Source: Diplonema papillatum (taxonomy: Eukaryota; Euglenozoa; Diplonemea; Diplonemida; Diplonemidae). Taken from it: a stretch of DNA of 64,000 nt. The notes under the pieces were generated by a model that saw only the letters and a program-made list of their open reading frames with translations, searched no databases and had not been told where the DNA came from. The stretch lies in assembly GCA_030068145.1 (NCBI GenBank), contig JAPJBO010000291.1:62001-126000 (forward strand). Direction: 5' to 3'. Below, piece after piece: positions 43,901 through 54,258 of the stretch (its first letter is position 1; each line of letters starts with the position of its first letter). A program made the translations under genes and the position numbers.

Positions 43901-46900
43901 TACGCCCGCCTTAGAAGTACGCGGCAATAGTGAGGCTACCGGAAACTCCTCGGAGAGATGGTCCCTGCACTCCAACTCGTCTCTTTCTCTCTCTCTCTTT
44001 TTTGTATGAGCACCTGCTTTGTAGGAAATAGTTGAGGAGGCTGCCAGCTGCAAAAGATCAAAGGAGGTAATTGTGCTGTAACCCACACGAAACACAGGTA
44101 AATCTGGGTTCTGTGGCGGGCGTAAGACCCACTTTGTAGTTGTATTGTTTTCTCCCCCTCTAGCCTCCTTCGAAATGAGCACAAGGCAGTCCCTCGAGTA
44201 TTTTTGTATGAGCACCCCGCAGGTGCAGGAAGCACTCGGAGGAGGCTGCCAGCTGAGGACTCAAAGTATTTTGTTGCCGTGGCATCTACCAGGGGTCTTG
44301 CCATGCGCAGTGCCGCTCACGAAGCACCACCACAAGTCCATAACCACACAGACCGACGCGGTGCCTGAGAGGTACGGCGCTGTTGAATCGAGTGACACGA
44401 CCATTGGCAACCCAGGCGAAACGTTCTGCACCATCTTGCTCAACGGGATGCAGACCATCCAGTGCCAGGTTCCCATTGGCGAGCGGAGCACGCGATGCTC
44501 CGTCGAGCTCAAGCCGGAGATCTTCCTTTACGGCGAGAACAGCGGCATGTTCCTGCAGATCATGTTCTACTCCCCAAACTTCCCCGTCAACCCCGAGTTC
44601 CACGTCCACGGTATGCTACACCCCTCTCCCATTTAGCAGCGAGAGATATAGCGAGGGACCAAAGAATAACGTCCTTCTCAACCCAACGGAAGTAAAAACG
44701 CATATTACAGACCGATACGAGCATGCATGCGCGTGGGGGCCCAACTACCCTCATATCACAGCCTCAATGGTCAACCTGTGCACATGAAGCTGCCCACACA
44801 CAATCAAGCCGCCGGGCAAGAGTCGAAACTGTCCAGACAAGCCAAACAACAGATGGGTTCTACTGGCTGCTTTGGTTGTCATCTGGCTCCTCTTACCTGA
44901 CCCCTGCAGGCGCTGAGCTCCAGGATTAACTGTCCTTCCTAGCCAAAGTCCGGCTCATCAAGAGGAGAAAACTGTAGACTGCGACTTGTGAGATTGCATG
45001 TTAACGCGAGTCGCCTGGTGCATCTGCTCGCCTGCCTTCATGGCACTTGCACTTTACAGAACACACAATGCCCGCCACCATGCAGCGTTTGCTACCAGTG
45101 GATTCGTACCGTTTCCCGCACCACCCACAGGTAGCTTCGAGCTCCTCGATAAAGACGACCAGGTGCTCGCATCGTTGTACCTCGGGCTCCTCGAAGAAGC
45201 GTCGCAAGTGGAGAAGAAGCAACACACGGTCACCGGGGTGCCATGCCGGGGGCGGGTCGTTTTGGACTCCATCTCACCTTTCAGCTGCAATCCAAACGAG
45301 GTGTGCTGTCTTTTGCGTGCTTTCCGTCGTGGGTTTTGGCGCCCTGCCGAGCGATCCTGGCCCCAGTACCTGCTTAGATCGGCTCGCCTGACTATTGGAA
45401 GAGTGAGAGCAAAATGCGGGTGTTTGCTTTGCCAGGGTTTGTGCAATCCGAACCTTTTTGCCAGTTTGGTGTGATGGCAAGTTCGGCGTGCGATGGCAAG
45501 TCCGGGGACCCGGAAAAAAGCCCACTGGCGGGATCGCGACCCTTGGTCAGGAACGTCGCGCAACGACTGCACCGCACTACTTGCGGCTGACTGCAGCGGA
45601 CATCGCGACTGCGTGGTTATCGACGCGAAGGGTCGTGTGCGAGACCTTCTCGGTGAGATCGAGAGCGTCGACGTGGCGGGGATGAACCTTCTCGGCGATG
45701 TTGTATCGGAGTTGTTCCTGTGTCACTCGCCCCAGGCCGCTTGTCAAATGTACCTCCAACAGGAGTGAGGATGGTACGCTGCCATCGATCGATTTTTTGT
45801 TTTTCAGAAGCACCTGCTTTGTAGGAAATGCTCGAGGAGACTGCCAGTTGCGATAGATCAAAGGAGGTAAATGTGCTGTAGCCCACACGAAACACAGGTA
45901 AATCTGGGTTTAGTGGCGGGCGTAAGCGTTCAACAAAAAAGGCCCACTTTGTAGTTGTATTGTTTTCAGCTTCGTTTACAGTTTCTCCCCCTCTAGCCTC
46001 CTTCGAAATGAGCACAAGGCAGTCCCTCGAGTATTTTTTAGCCACATGCAGTGTGGGAGGAAACTGAACCGCCCAAGTAGGACATTCTGACCATGATCAA
46101 ACCACGTCCGGGATTTGGGTTCAGGGTAGTGCGGTCAACGAAAAACATTGTGTCATTCGAACGAACTGATGCAGCCGCCCTCGTAAAAAACCCGCATGCA
46201 TTTATTGGACACAAACAGTCCCGGACATGGCTAGCCATAACCCGTGCACTAAATATACAACCCGTAACCACATAGCCCTTTCTTGCTCTAAGAGAACCCG
46301 TTCATGAACGGTCACACGGAGACCCTAAAACCCCCGGAATTTCAAGCGAACTTTAACTCTAAAAATACCGGCAAAAAAGTTACGAACCGACCGGAAATTC
46401 ACCCGCAGGCACATTTAGTGGAAGAGATCTGCGACGTGCTCCGCAACTCGCGAATCAACCCCGGCCGCGGCTCCCTGCCGTCGGTCCTCGTCCAGCACCG
46501 CGCGAAAGAGAGCCCGTTGTATGAGAAGGTCGTCGGGAAGCACTTTCAGAGCTCTTGGCACACGTTCATGAAGGCACACGACAACGTGTATGTTTTTTAT
46601 GTTACATAAGCGCCAGCTTGCAAGGAAATGCTCGATTAAGCTGCCAGACAAAGTACTGAAGGGATCCCAAGTGCTGTTACTGCCGAACACGTGTACGGAC
46701 GTGAGGTCATGCGGGTCTACCAACACGATAAGACATACAATCACAGCAGGGAAAAAGTCCTGAGTGAAAAATACAACACCGGTGGTGTAAGCGAAGAACA
46801 CACCTGACGGGCGCACCGAGGGGAAGCCTCATGACGGTTCCTACTGCTTTCTTAATTACATCCTGACTCGCTTCATCCGAAAGAGTGGGATGTGGAAAAA

Positions 46901-48490
46901 CGATGAATCGAATAGTCCTCTCGATGCTTAATCTTCTGAATGGATGGCTCATGGTCGGAGGCAAAACCCCTACGCTCCGCATCTCTCTTTTCTCTCTCTA
47001 CCTCGCACCTCCTTCCCTGCCTCCGTTCTCGCCAACACGACTTCTTGAATCGCTTCGACTTGAAAATACAGGACGATGCCATGAGAAGAGATGGTGTTTC
47101 CCGCTCGGTATAGCATCCACAGGAGTTTTTGCACCCGCCACCACAGGTTCACTCTGTTCCATTATTCGCAGAAGGAGATCCAAGAGAGAAGACTCGGCCC
47201 CTTCGCGAAGTTCAACGAAGCGAGGATTGTGCTGAAGGAGCACGAAAGAGGCGACTGGAAGTCAGCTGATGAGATGGCCGCCCTCCGCCACGCACAAGCG
47301 GAAGAAGGGCTGAAGGGGTACCTGATCAAGCTTCTCGAGCTACGAGACTACGACCAGCGAGAGCTGCTGGAGGTATTGCACGGCAACACGCACTTCAACC
47401 ACTTCCTCTCGCCGACGTTCTCGATCTTGATGCGCACGCTCTGCCGCCACAAAGGCACGTTCATCACATCCAACGACCCCGACCAGCCTACCCGTATCGG
47501 GCTCGCACGCCCGGACCAAACCGCTATCGAACAGATGAGCGATCAAAACGCCGGCCAGAAGCAGTCGATGAACGGCAGCTTCGGCACCGCCAACAGCGCG
47601 AACCCCGCCGGCACCGGACACCGCGGCGCCTTCCAGCAAGCCGACGGCCACTCGCACAGCAAACAGCCCCTCGGAGGGCAGCTCCTCCAGCTCTCCCCGC
47701 TCGACCAGCAGCAGCAGCAGCAGCAGCAGCACCAACACCAACGCCAGCAGCAGCAGCAGCAGCAGCAGTACGTCCTCGACAACAACGCGCAGCAGTTTGC
47801 GAGGTTCAAGCTCGGGAAGGGCGGGGACGCTGACCCGGTCAACAACCTGATGCACGAGCTGATCGAGAACAAGGGCCGGAACGACGCGTTTTTCAACGGC
47901 GGCAAGTTCCAGGCCGGCGGCGCGCCGCACCAGCAGGTGAACGGACACCACATGTGGGACGCCAACTCGGCCGTCAACGGCCAGCAGCAGGACCGCAACG
48001 AGCAGGCGCCGCAAAACAGGCAGCTGAACGGGGTGAGCCAGCAGCAGTTCGTGTTGGACGGCCGGTTCCAAAACCACCACCACCACCACCAGCAACAGCA
48101 GCAGCACCAGCAGCAGCAGCCGATGGCCCAGCTTTCGCAAAACCTGCAGCAAGGGTTCTCTATGGAATCTCCGCAGACCATGGTGGTCCTCAAGCAGGGC
48201 CACCAGCAGCAGCAGCAGTCGCAGCACGTGCAGCACGGGCAGCAGGTCTTGCTGGTCAACCAGCAGCCGACGTCGTCCGACGGCAACTGGGTCGTGACCC
48301 ACCAGCCGCAGAACCAGATGGCGCCGAATTTCGTGATCCAAGGAACGCCGCCCAACGGGCCGTCCGGGTCGGAGCACCTCTACCCCGCCTTGTCAACGCC
48401 ACCCATGCAACCCAGCGGCTCGAACAGCGCGACGCCGACTGAAAGCTGCTTGCAACCCTCCTACTACCAGCAGGGCAACGTTCTGCTCAG
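40932..48490 (+). CDS. Multi-exon Gln-rich putative regulatory protein (3' end not found)
   Basis: Proposed exons, all with GT-AG borders and matching phases: 40932-41026, 42908-43331, 44352-44610, 45131-45300, one unresolved exon, 46409-46587 and 47147-48490 (donor GTACGC, phase 2, so it continues). The unresolved exon may be 45551-45652 (phase 0 both ends, donor GTGAGA), although another frame there (45493-45768) looks more protein-like. Exon 2 is disordered with a short poly-Gln. Exons 3-4 look like a folded beta-rich domain (FLQIMFYSP, GSFELLDKDDQVL). Exon 6 and the start of exon 7 give a compact helical unit (LVEEICDVLRNS to GKHFQSSWHTFMKAHDNV) that vaguely recalls OST-HTH/LOTUS. Exon 7 then becomes Gln/His/Asn-rich, like a transcription or RNA regulator. 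I cannot name it; exon boundaries are inferred. Confidence 0.55.
41066..41185. repeat. 50-bp tandem repeat (about 2.4 units) in intron 1
   Basis: CAGAAGACTTGATGCCAGCA, then TCGAT and CTTTTCCGTTTCACCTTGTT, repeats at 41066, 41116 and 41166. The last unit runs into a B-box-like GGTTCGAACCC near 41213. Confidence 0.8.
41710..41958 (-). pseudogene. Helitron/PIF1-type helicase fragment
   Basis: An 83-codon minus-strand frame has LAVWDEIVMSDRR (Walker B, motif II), then LVEALERTF and FGGCTVVFGGDFKQIPRA (motif III). This pairing is characteristic of PIF1-family helicases and of the helicase in Helitron transposons (WDEAPM...FGGDFRQ). Motif I (the P-loop) and the C-terminal motifs are absent, and both flanks are unrelated, so it is a fragment. 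It lies antisense in intron 1 of the Gln-rich gene. Confidence 0.7.
42256..42478 (+). mobile_element. SINE-B copy 2 (plus, A16 tail)
   Basis: Reverse-oriented match to 26394-26612. It begins GTTCTTCGCTTACACCACCG and ends GGCGCTTATGT followed by 16 A. The tail at this end fixes the orientation of the family. It lies in intron 1 of the Gln-rich gene. Confidence 0.75.
43353..43446. repeat. Dispersed ~100-bp repeat, copy 2
   Basis: Matches 26631-26735 (TAACAATGCAATTGTTGG, GGCAGCGTACTA, CCAAAGCAGGTGA). It sits at the start of intron 2, directly before a SINE-A copy. Confidence 0.55.
43466..43702 (-). mobile_element. SINE-A copy 3 (intron 2)
   Basis: A well-preserved copy with T-tract 43466-43473 and end CTCGAGTATTTT. 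A short extra segment (CGTGCTTCATAAGCA) near the tail suggests a small tail duplication. Confidence 0.7.
43735..43997. repeat. Dispersed repeat G (intron 2), CT-ended
   Basis: GCCGCCGCCGTAGGCC to GGAGAGATGGTCCCTGCACTC and a CT-rich end. A related copy at about 54955-55215 shares the CCGCCGCCATGG-type start, AGAGCCCGCGAC, GGGCCGCG and GAGAGATGGTCCC blocks; the last part also occurs near 21860-21950 and 27070-27120. Confidence 0.5.
43998..44205 (-). mobile_element. SINE-A copy 4 (intron 2)
   Basis: Slightly shorter than copy 3 because it lacks the CGTTCAACAAAAA segment in the middle. It abuts the CT-rich end of repeat G. This is the second SINE-A copy within the same 1,020-bp intron. Confidence 0.7.
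45793..46039 (-). mobile_element. SINE-A copy 5
   Basis: Full-length copy with an extra ~20 bp (CAGCTTCGTTTACAGTTT) before the CTCCCCCTCTAG segment. It lies between the unresolved exon and exon 6 of the Gln-rich gene. Confidence 0.7.
46196..46380 (+). mobile_element. SINE-E-like repeat, copy 1
   Basis: ACAAACAGTCCCGGACATGG, GCACTAAATATACAACCCGT, TTCATGAACGGTCACACGGA and an A-rich end after GCGAACTTTAACTCT. It matches 51590-51760 closely. The end GCGAA..TTT..CCTGAAAAA near 48630 and related bits near 38770 and 52930 suggest a family with a common tail. Confidence 0.55.
46592..46804 (-). mobile_element. SINE-B copy 3
   Basis: Minus-strand copy, T-rich tail at 46592-46598, ending in GGTGGTGTAAGCGAAGAACA on the plus strand. 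It starts just after the exon-6 donor of the Gln-rich gene. Confidence 0.7.
47706..47768 (+). repeat. CAG-repeat poly-Gln tracts
   Basis: Two runs of CAG codons (8 and 8-9 units, split by CACCAACACCAACGC) lie inside exon 7 of the Gln-rich gene. Further CAG-rich runs occur at about 48090-48120 and 48207-48220. Such tracts commonly vary in length between alleles. Confidence 0.85.
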
Positions 48491-48646
48491 GTACGCACAC
48501 TCCCCCATTTTCTGCCGAAAATCGTGACACGTCCGAGTCGGCAGGTCCCAAATCAAAGTCGCTCGATAAAAAATGAACCGTCCGACGATGGTCAACGAGA
48601 CTTCAATACACCCCGGATTCTCAAGCGAATTTTCACCCTGAAAAAA

Positions 48647-49527
48647 GTACGTGCGCTCGGCTAAGGCCGGCGCGTGGCGAGACTGGAGGCAGCAGTTAAA
48701 CTTCGGGGAACAGTAAAGTTCGGGCGAAGCTAAGTTCGGGCAATGCTGGTGAAGCTAAGTTCGAGTGATGCTAAGTTCGGGCGTTGCTAAGCGCTCAGGC
48801 TGCGCTGGTACTAAAAAACAGTTCGGGCACGAAGCGAAGTTCGGCCAGGGTGGTAAAGTCCGGGTGAAGCCAAGGTCGGTGCTCGTGCCCGGGGGGGGAC
48901 ACCCCCCCGGACCACCCCCCCCCGGCGAAGCAAAAGTTCGGGCGCAGCTAAGTTCTGGTGAAGCTCAGTTCGGACGACAATAAGTTCGAGTGATGCTAAG
49001 TTCGGGCGCAGCTGAGTCGGGCGAAGCAACGCTCGGGCGAAGCTAAGTTCGGGCGCTGCAAAGTTCGGGCGATGCTAAATTCTGGTACGGGCGCAGCTGA
49101 GTTCGGACGAAGCAAAGTTCGCGCGAAGCTGAGTTCTGGTGAAGCAAAGTTCGGTTCTCGTAGCAAGTTTGGCCTGTGATGGCAAGCTCGGCCGCCCGAC
49201 TCCGTTTCCCGGGGTGACCCAAATACCGCGAGATACTGAGAAACTCCGCCAAAAACAATTTTCGGGCACATTTGACCCCGAAACGCAACAAACCTCGAAA
49301 ACAGTCTTCGACCGGGAAAATGTCAAGGGCGGGATTCGAACCCGGGCCTACCGGCCTGAAGGCCGACGCCCGCTCACTCTGCCACCCGTTTGCATTTTGG
49401 CAGGGGAAAAAAAGCTTGCGCCGCACTATTATCTAGTCCAAAAACAATACACTTTTTCATAGACAAAAGTCGGGTTGGCTCGAATAGAGGCTATTCACAT
49501 TGCATGTTCATAGGACCTCCAGTCTCG
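48647..49527 (-). mobile_element. Helentron-like element, copy 2
   Basis: An 881-bp copy with the same plus-strand left end (GTACGTGCGCTCGGCTAAGG), set-in inverted repeat CGAGACTGGAGG at 48678-48689 and exact complement CCTCCAGTCTCG at 49516-49527. The tRNA-like part is best preserved here: the minus strand has TGGCAGAGTGAGC and GGGTTCGAATCCC. The minisatellite is longer than in copy 1 and is interrupted by a G/C homopolymer region (48890-48925). It is flanked by T-rich DNA on the minus strand, and SINE-A copy 6 begins within a few bases of its end. Confidence 0.65.
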
Positions 49528-49532
49528 AAAAG

Positions 49533-49799
49533 GTTTTTTGTATAAGCATCTGCTTTGTAGGAAATGCTTGAGGAGGCCAGCTGCAAAAGATCAAAGGAGG
49601 TAAATGTGCTGTAGCCCACACGAAACTCAGGTGAATCTGGGTTCAGTGGCGGGCGTAAGCGTTCAACAAAAATGCCGAAGCAAAACTCGACACGTCGCAC
49701 GCGATGAGTGTTCAACAAAAAAGACCCATTTTGTAGTTGTATTGTTTCTCCCCCTCTAGCCTCCTTCGAAGTAAGCACAAGGCAGCCCCTCGAGTATTT
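49533..49799 (-). mobile_element. SINE-A copy 6
   Basis: Copy with an internal ~50-bp duplication-like insert (ATGCCGAAGCAAAACTCGAC), flanked by repeated GTTCAACAAAAA. Its T-tract nearly touches the end of Helentron-like copy 2. Confidence 0.65.
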
Positions 49800-50522
49800 C
49801 CATCCCAGCCCGCCCACGACCACATGCACCAAGTTTAACCTCACGAGACAGACGAAAGAGCGAAAGACCAATCGTGGGATCGGAACGTCCGCCTATTTGC
49901 CATCGGGAACCCGATGCCAAGGTGGCTGAGTGGATAGTCCACCTACTTCTGAGCAGAACTTCTTCACAACTTTTCACAACCAGTGTCGACACATAGTTCT
50001 GCAGAGTTCTGCAAAGCTCTGCTAAGTTGTGAAAAAGTTGCCCATGTCGTTGAAAATCAAGGAAAGAAAAAACAAAGGAACCCCAAGCAAGTCAGGACGG
50101 AAAATTGGCGACCTCACAAAAACCGTGCACCGCGAGAGGAGGAGAAAGTAGAAAGGGAAGCTGGAGTTTTCGTTAACCGCACTACCCTGAGCCCAAATCC
50201 TGGACGTGGTTTCAGGTGGGCAAATTTGCAAGTGATCATGAGCAGGGTCCTACTTGGGCGGTTCAGTTTCCTCACACTTTGCATGTGGCTTAAAAAAAAC
50301 GGATCTGGCGCTTCCTTTGTTTGTGCGCACTTCCTTCAAACCTGTTTTGTTCATCTAACGGGAGTGAGGATAGTACGCTGCCATCGATCTGTTTTTGTTC
50401 TTGACAAATTGCATTTGTTAGACACAAAAAAAAGCTCACACCAACTTTTTTAGAACGGAAACAACCCGCACCACGTGAAGCACCGCAAGTGCCGTCAAAT
50501 CCAAGCACCACACTGCGAGAAA

Positions 50523-51476
50523 GTACGTGCGCTCGGCTAAGGCCGGCGCGTGGCGAGACTGGAGGCAGCAGTTAAAGTTCGGGGAACAGCAAAGTTCGGG
50601 CGAAGCTAAGTTCGGGCAATGCTAAGTTCTGGTGAAGCAAAGTTCGGGTGAAGCTAAGTTCGGGCGAAACAAAGTTCGGGCGAAGCAAAGTTCGGGCGAA
50701 GCTAAGTTCGGGTGAGCAAAGTTCTGGTGAAGCAAAGTTCGGGCGAAGGTGAAGCTAAGTTCGGGCGAAACAAAGTCCGGGCGAAGCTAAGTTCTGGGTG
50801 AAGCAAAGTTCGGACGTTCTGGTGAAGCTAAGATCGGGCGAAACAAAGTTCGGCGAAGCTAAGTTCGGGTGAAGCAAAGTTCGGGCGAAGCTAAGTTCTG
50901 GTGAAGCAAAGTTCGGGCGAAGCTAAGTTCGGGTGAAGCAAAGTTCTGGTGAAGCTAAGTTCGGGCGAAACAAAGTTCGGGCGAAGCTAAGTTCGGGTGA
51001 GCAAAGTTAGGTGAAGCAAAGTTCGGGCGAAGCAAAGCTCGGGTGAAGCTAAGTTCGGGCGAAACAAAGTCCGGGCGAAGCTAAGTTCGGGTGTAAAGTT
51101 TGGCCTCGTACCCGGGGCCCAGCACGGGGGGGGGCCGCCCTGGGGCAGCCTTTTCCCGCCGCCCCCCCCTCCGGTATTTCTCCGGGGGGCTGAGAAACTC
51201 CGCAAAAAACGCAAATTTCGGGCACATCAGGCCCCGAAACGACAGCAAACCTCGAAATAATCTTCGACCGGAAAAGTGTCATGGGCGGGGTTTGAACCCG
51301 GACACACCGGCCTGAAGGCCGACACCCGCTCACTCTGCCACCCATATACATTTTCCCAGGGGGAGAAAAAGCCAGCTCCGCGCTATTATCTAGTTCAAAA
51401 ACAATACACTTTTAAAAGTGGGGTTGGCTCGAATAGAGGCTATTCACATTGCATGTTCATAGGACCTCCAGTCTCG
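50523..51476 (-). mobile_element. Helentron-like element, copy 3
   Basis: At 954 bp this is the longest copy. It has the same ends and a perfect 12-bp inverted repeat (50554-50565 and 51465-51476). Most of the extra length is the minisatellite of AAGTTCGGGCGAAGCT and AAGTTCTGGTGAAGC units, which spans about 50570-51100. The tRNA-like segment has GGGTTTGAACCC in place of the GATTCGAACCC core seen on the plus strand in copy 2. Confidence 0.65.
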
Positions 51477-51589
51477 AAATACATATAAACGCGGACAACA
51501 GACCGGTACGGGCTACAAGGCAACCCCTGCTCAACTTGTAGAACGTGGGGGGCCCAAGACTACACTCCACGAAGGAATGTACTCGGTGT

Positions 51590-51760
51590 CGGTCACAAAC
51601 AGTCCCGGAAATGGCTAGCCATAACCCATAACGAAAGCGTGCACTAAATATACAACCCGTAACCACAGCCCTTTCTTGCTCTAAGAGAACCCATTCATGA
51701 ACGGTCACACAGAGACCCTAAAACCCCGGAATTTCAAGCGAACTTTAACTCTAAAAAAAA
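51590..51760 (+). mobile_element. SINE-E-like repeat, copy 2
   Basis: Same unit as 46196-46380 with an added ATAACGAAAGC segment, ending in an A11 tract, which supports retroposition. Confidence 0.55.
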
Positions 51761-51916
51761 AAACTCACACCAACAGCAGCTACTGAGCCGAATTCCGCTG
51801 CTACTGTTCTCTCCCAGCGCGAACCGGGCCCGCTTGGCCGAGCGCGGCAGGCGATCTGTAGGAGTCGAACAGCTGGTGACGAAACGGGTCTTTCTCCCCC
51901 CCCCCCATCCGTTTTA

Positions 51917-52258
51917 AAAACACGGCGCAGACGGGCCAGTGCGGTGCTGAGCACGTATCCATTCCAAGCACGTTCTTGCAACACCCACCCCCCCAACTGA
52001 TTGCTCAGACACGGTAGGGGCCTTCTCCCCGTGACGGATTCGCCTGTGCTCTAGTAGCACGGGTGGTCCTGGCTGTGACGAGCTACGAACAGCCGCCTGA
52101 CAAACCAGACTCACACCGCAGTCCTGTCTGCAGACACTCATGTTCCGCGCGATGATGGTCCGCCTTATGTGTCCGTGGCTTAAAGGACCGAAACACGGCG
52201 CAGACGGGACCAGTGCGGTGTTGAGCACATACCCATTCCAAGCACGTTCTTGCAATCC
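51917..52258. repeat. Direct repeats near 51930 and 52075
   Basis: CAGTGCGGTG, GAGCACGTATCCATTCCAAG and CACGTTCTTGC occur at 51930-51990 and again at about 52207-52255. The longer unit with ACGAACAGCCGCCTGACA and CCTGTCTGCAGACACTCA (52080-52258) recurs at 53806-53985. Confidence 0.55.
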
Positions 52259-53559
52259 CCCACCCCCGTTCTACTTTCTAACAGTTTTTGTCTTTTCATT
52301 TTTCTCCCCCCTTCGTGTTCTCCCCTGCAAAATAAAAGAAAACAGAAAAGAGGAAACGAGCAAGGACCGGGCGGTCTTTATAGACTGGGACACCCACCCA
52401 CCACCCCCTTTTCTTTTTTGCCTATTGTTTTGCCCCCCTCCCTTTCTGTTTTTCATTAATAACCTCGTTTAAAAAAAAAAAAAAGTAATATTTTCTCTCT
52501 CCCGTAACCGCAAACCTTCGTTATTTTCCTTCTTTTCGTTGCATAAAGAACCTCCTTTCGGCAAGTTCGCATGATTTTGTTTTCTCGAGGTAGCTGCTGC
52601 TTGAGTTCAAAGCGGGAGTATACCTGTAACCTAGGATAACCCGAGGCCCTGTGGTGGAGGAACACCATGAACTTCGCTGTGATGCGCCAAACCATCACAC
52701 TCGTGCATTTCGCGTTCGTGCCGTTCTCACACACATCGACCTCTTGTTGTGTTCTTCATGGGGAGATGTTGTCCTTCTGAAAGAAGCATGGGGGGCCCAA
52801 GACTATATTCAAAGCGAATTTCTTCTTGGTGTCTGTCGCAACACTTACAAACTTGGCTAGCCGTAGTTAAAGTGTGTATTCATACCTACATCCCTCATAC
52901 TACCCGCCTCCCAGCCTCAATGGTCAACCGGAGACCCTAAAACACCGAACCTCTAGGCCACAATAAACGCTAGAAGTGAACCGGTGCCTATTCCGTCCCA
53001 ACGTTCGGTCACGAGTGTGTCCTTCACTAGACTGAACACGAGACGACACCTGCTCGTCGCCAGGCCGCGCAACCCGGCCGGGAGAACCCTCAACGCCTGG
53101 TGTTGCTAGCAAACCGCCACGCGCCGCAGCCTTCGCCTTGCTTCTGCATGCGCCGGTGTGGCACTTCTTGAGCCCCGCACTAAAACCTTCTGGCCAAGAG
53201 TCTGCGTTGCTCGGTGCGACGCGGGCAGTGCTCTTGAAGCAGGCGCGTGCGTGTTTCCTGTTGGCCCTATACCTCTCCAGTAGTTCACACACCTGGTGAA
53301 TAACCGTCGCTGAAGTCGGTCCAATTCCTCCTGATAGACCGTGGTGCGCCGTGGTCGTTCGAGGTTAGAACGCAGAATTTCTGTGGCGCCTGCATTAGTC
53401 ACTAGGTGGCTGCCTCTTCGATCGTATTCGTGTCGTGCTTCAGACGCTTGCGGCCGACAGCTCCAGGCAAGTTGCAGCTCGGGGAAAGGGATAGACCCGA
53501 TAGACTGTGGTGTGCCATGGCGCACTGTGACAAACAGCGGCAGGTTATTCGATGCAGTT

Positions 53560-53720
53560 CAGGTCCATCCCCTCTTGATAGACCGTGATCGACCGAATCG
53601 ATGCAGCTCTAGGGGCTAGAGATGGACCTGATAGACCGTGGTGGACCGTGATTCACTGTGATAAACTGCGGCAGGCACTTCGATGCAGTTCCAAGAGATA
53701 GGGACGGACCGGCTCACCTT
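53560..53720 (+). repeat. Dispersed repeat F, copy 3
   Basis: Plus-strand copy with GATAGACCGTGGTGGACCGT, ATAAACTGCGGCAGGCACTT and AGAGATAGGGACGGACCGGC. It directly precedes the repeat at 53806-53985. Confidence 0.6.
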
Positions 53721-54105
53721 CTTAACCGAAGCCGATTGGAGCAGAAACAGTGAGCTCAAGAAAAGAAGACAAAAACGGATGCCCCCCCCCCCCCCCTTCC
53801 CTCTACGCTACGAACAGCCGCCTGACAGACCCGACTCACACCGTTGTCCTGTCTGCAGACACTCAGGCTCCGCGCTGGTGGTGGTCCGCCTTGTCTGTAC
53901 CTTCAGGACCGAAAACGCGGTGGATAGGACCAGTGCGGTGTTCGTGAGCACGCATCCATTCCAAGCACGTTCTTGCTATCCCCCGCCCTTATTAGGGATC
54001 CCCCCCCCCCGGGATAAGCGCTAAGCCTCCAAGAAAAACAGTAACACTGAGAATTGCCTTCTTCTATGTCCACCGTGTGTGTAGTAGTCGCCGTTGCTAA
54101 CGCAG

Positions 54106-54258
54106 GCCGGTGACTGCACGTGCACGCCGTCTGAGAAGAAAAAGAAGAAAAAGAAAACCCCCCATCAAAAACAAAAAAAAGAAGCTGGCAGCGACGCCAC
54201 GGAGCCCCCTTCTAACGCAGGCGAAGCTTCCCCGCCGTCGCTGTTACCAGCAAAGGAG
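54106..54258 (+). CDS. Weak candidate exon, Lys-rich
   Basis: Between a CTAACGCAG acceptor and a GAG|GTCATT donor is a 51-codon frame. It has a Lys-rich block after CTCTPSE, then a Ser/Pro/Glu stretch. The phase (0) does not fit the last called exon of the Gln-rich gene (phase 2). It could belong to an unseen gene or be chance. Confidence 0.2.

Noticed and set aside
47340-48377. Long minus-strand Leu/Val-rich frame opposite the Gln-rich exon
   Set aside because: Antisense of CAG repeats gives poly-Leu; no other support.
49905-49965. tRNA-like A-box phrase (GGTGGCTGAGTGGATAG)
   Set aside because: No B box or acceptor pairing follows; probably a degraded SINE head.
50570-51100. Regularly spaced repeats suggesting a CRISPR-like array
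   Set aside because: Units are contiguous without unique spacers; this is a minisatellite within a mobile element of a eukaryote.
52456-52734. Possible Tc1/mariner-like transposase fragment on the minus strand (SVMVWRITAKF)
   Set aside because: Only one short motif resembles the family; the catalytic Asp pattern cannot be found and the flanks are low complexity.
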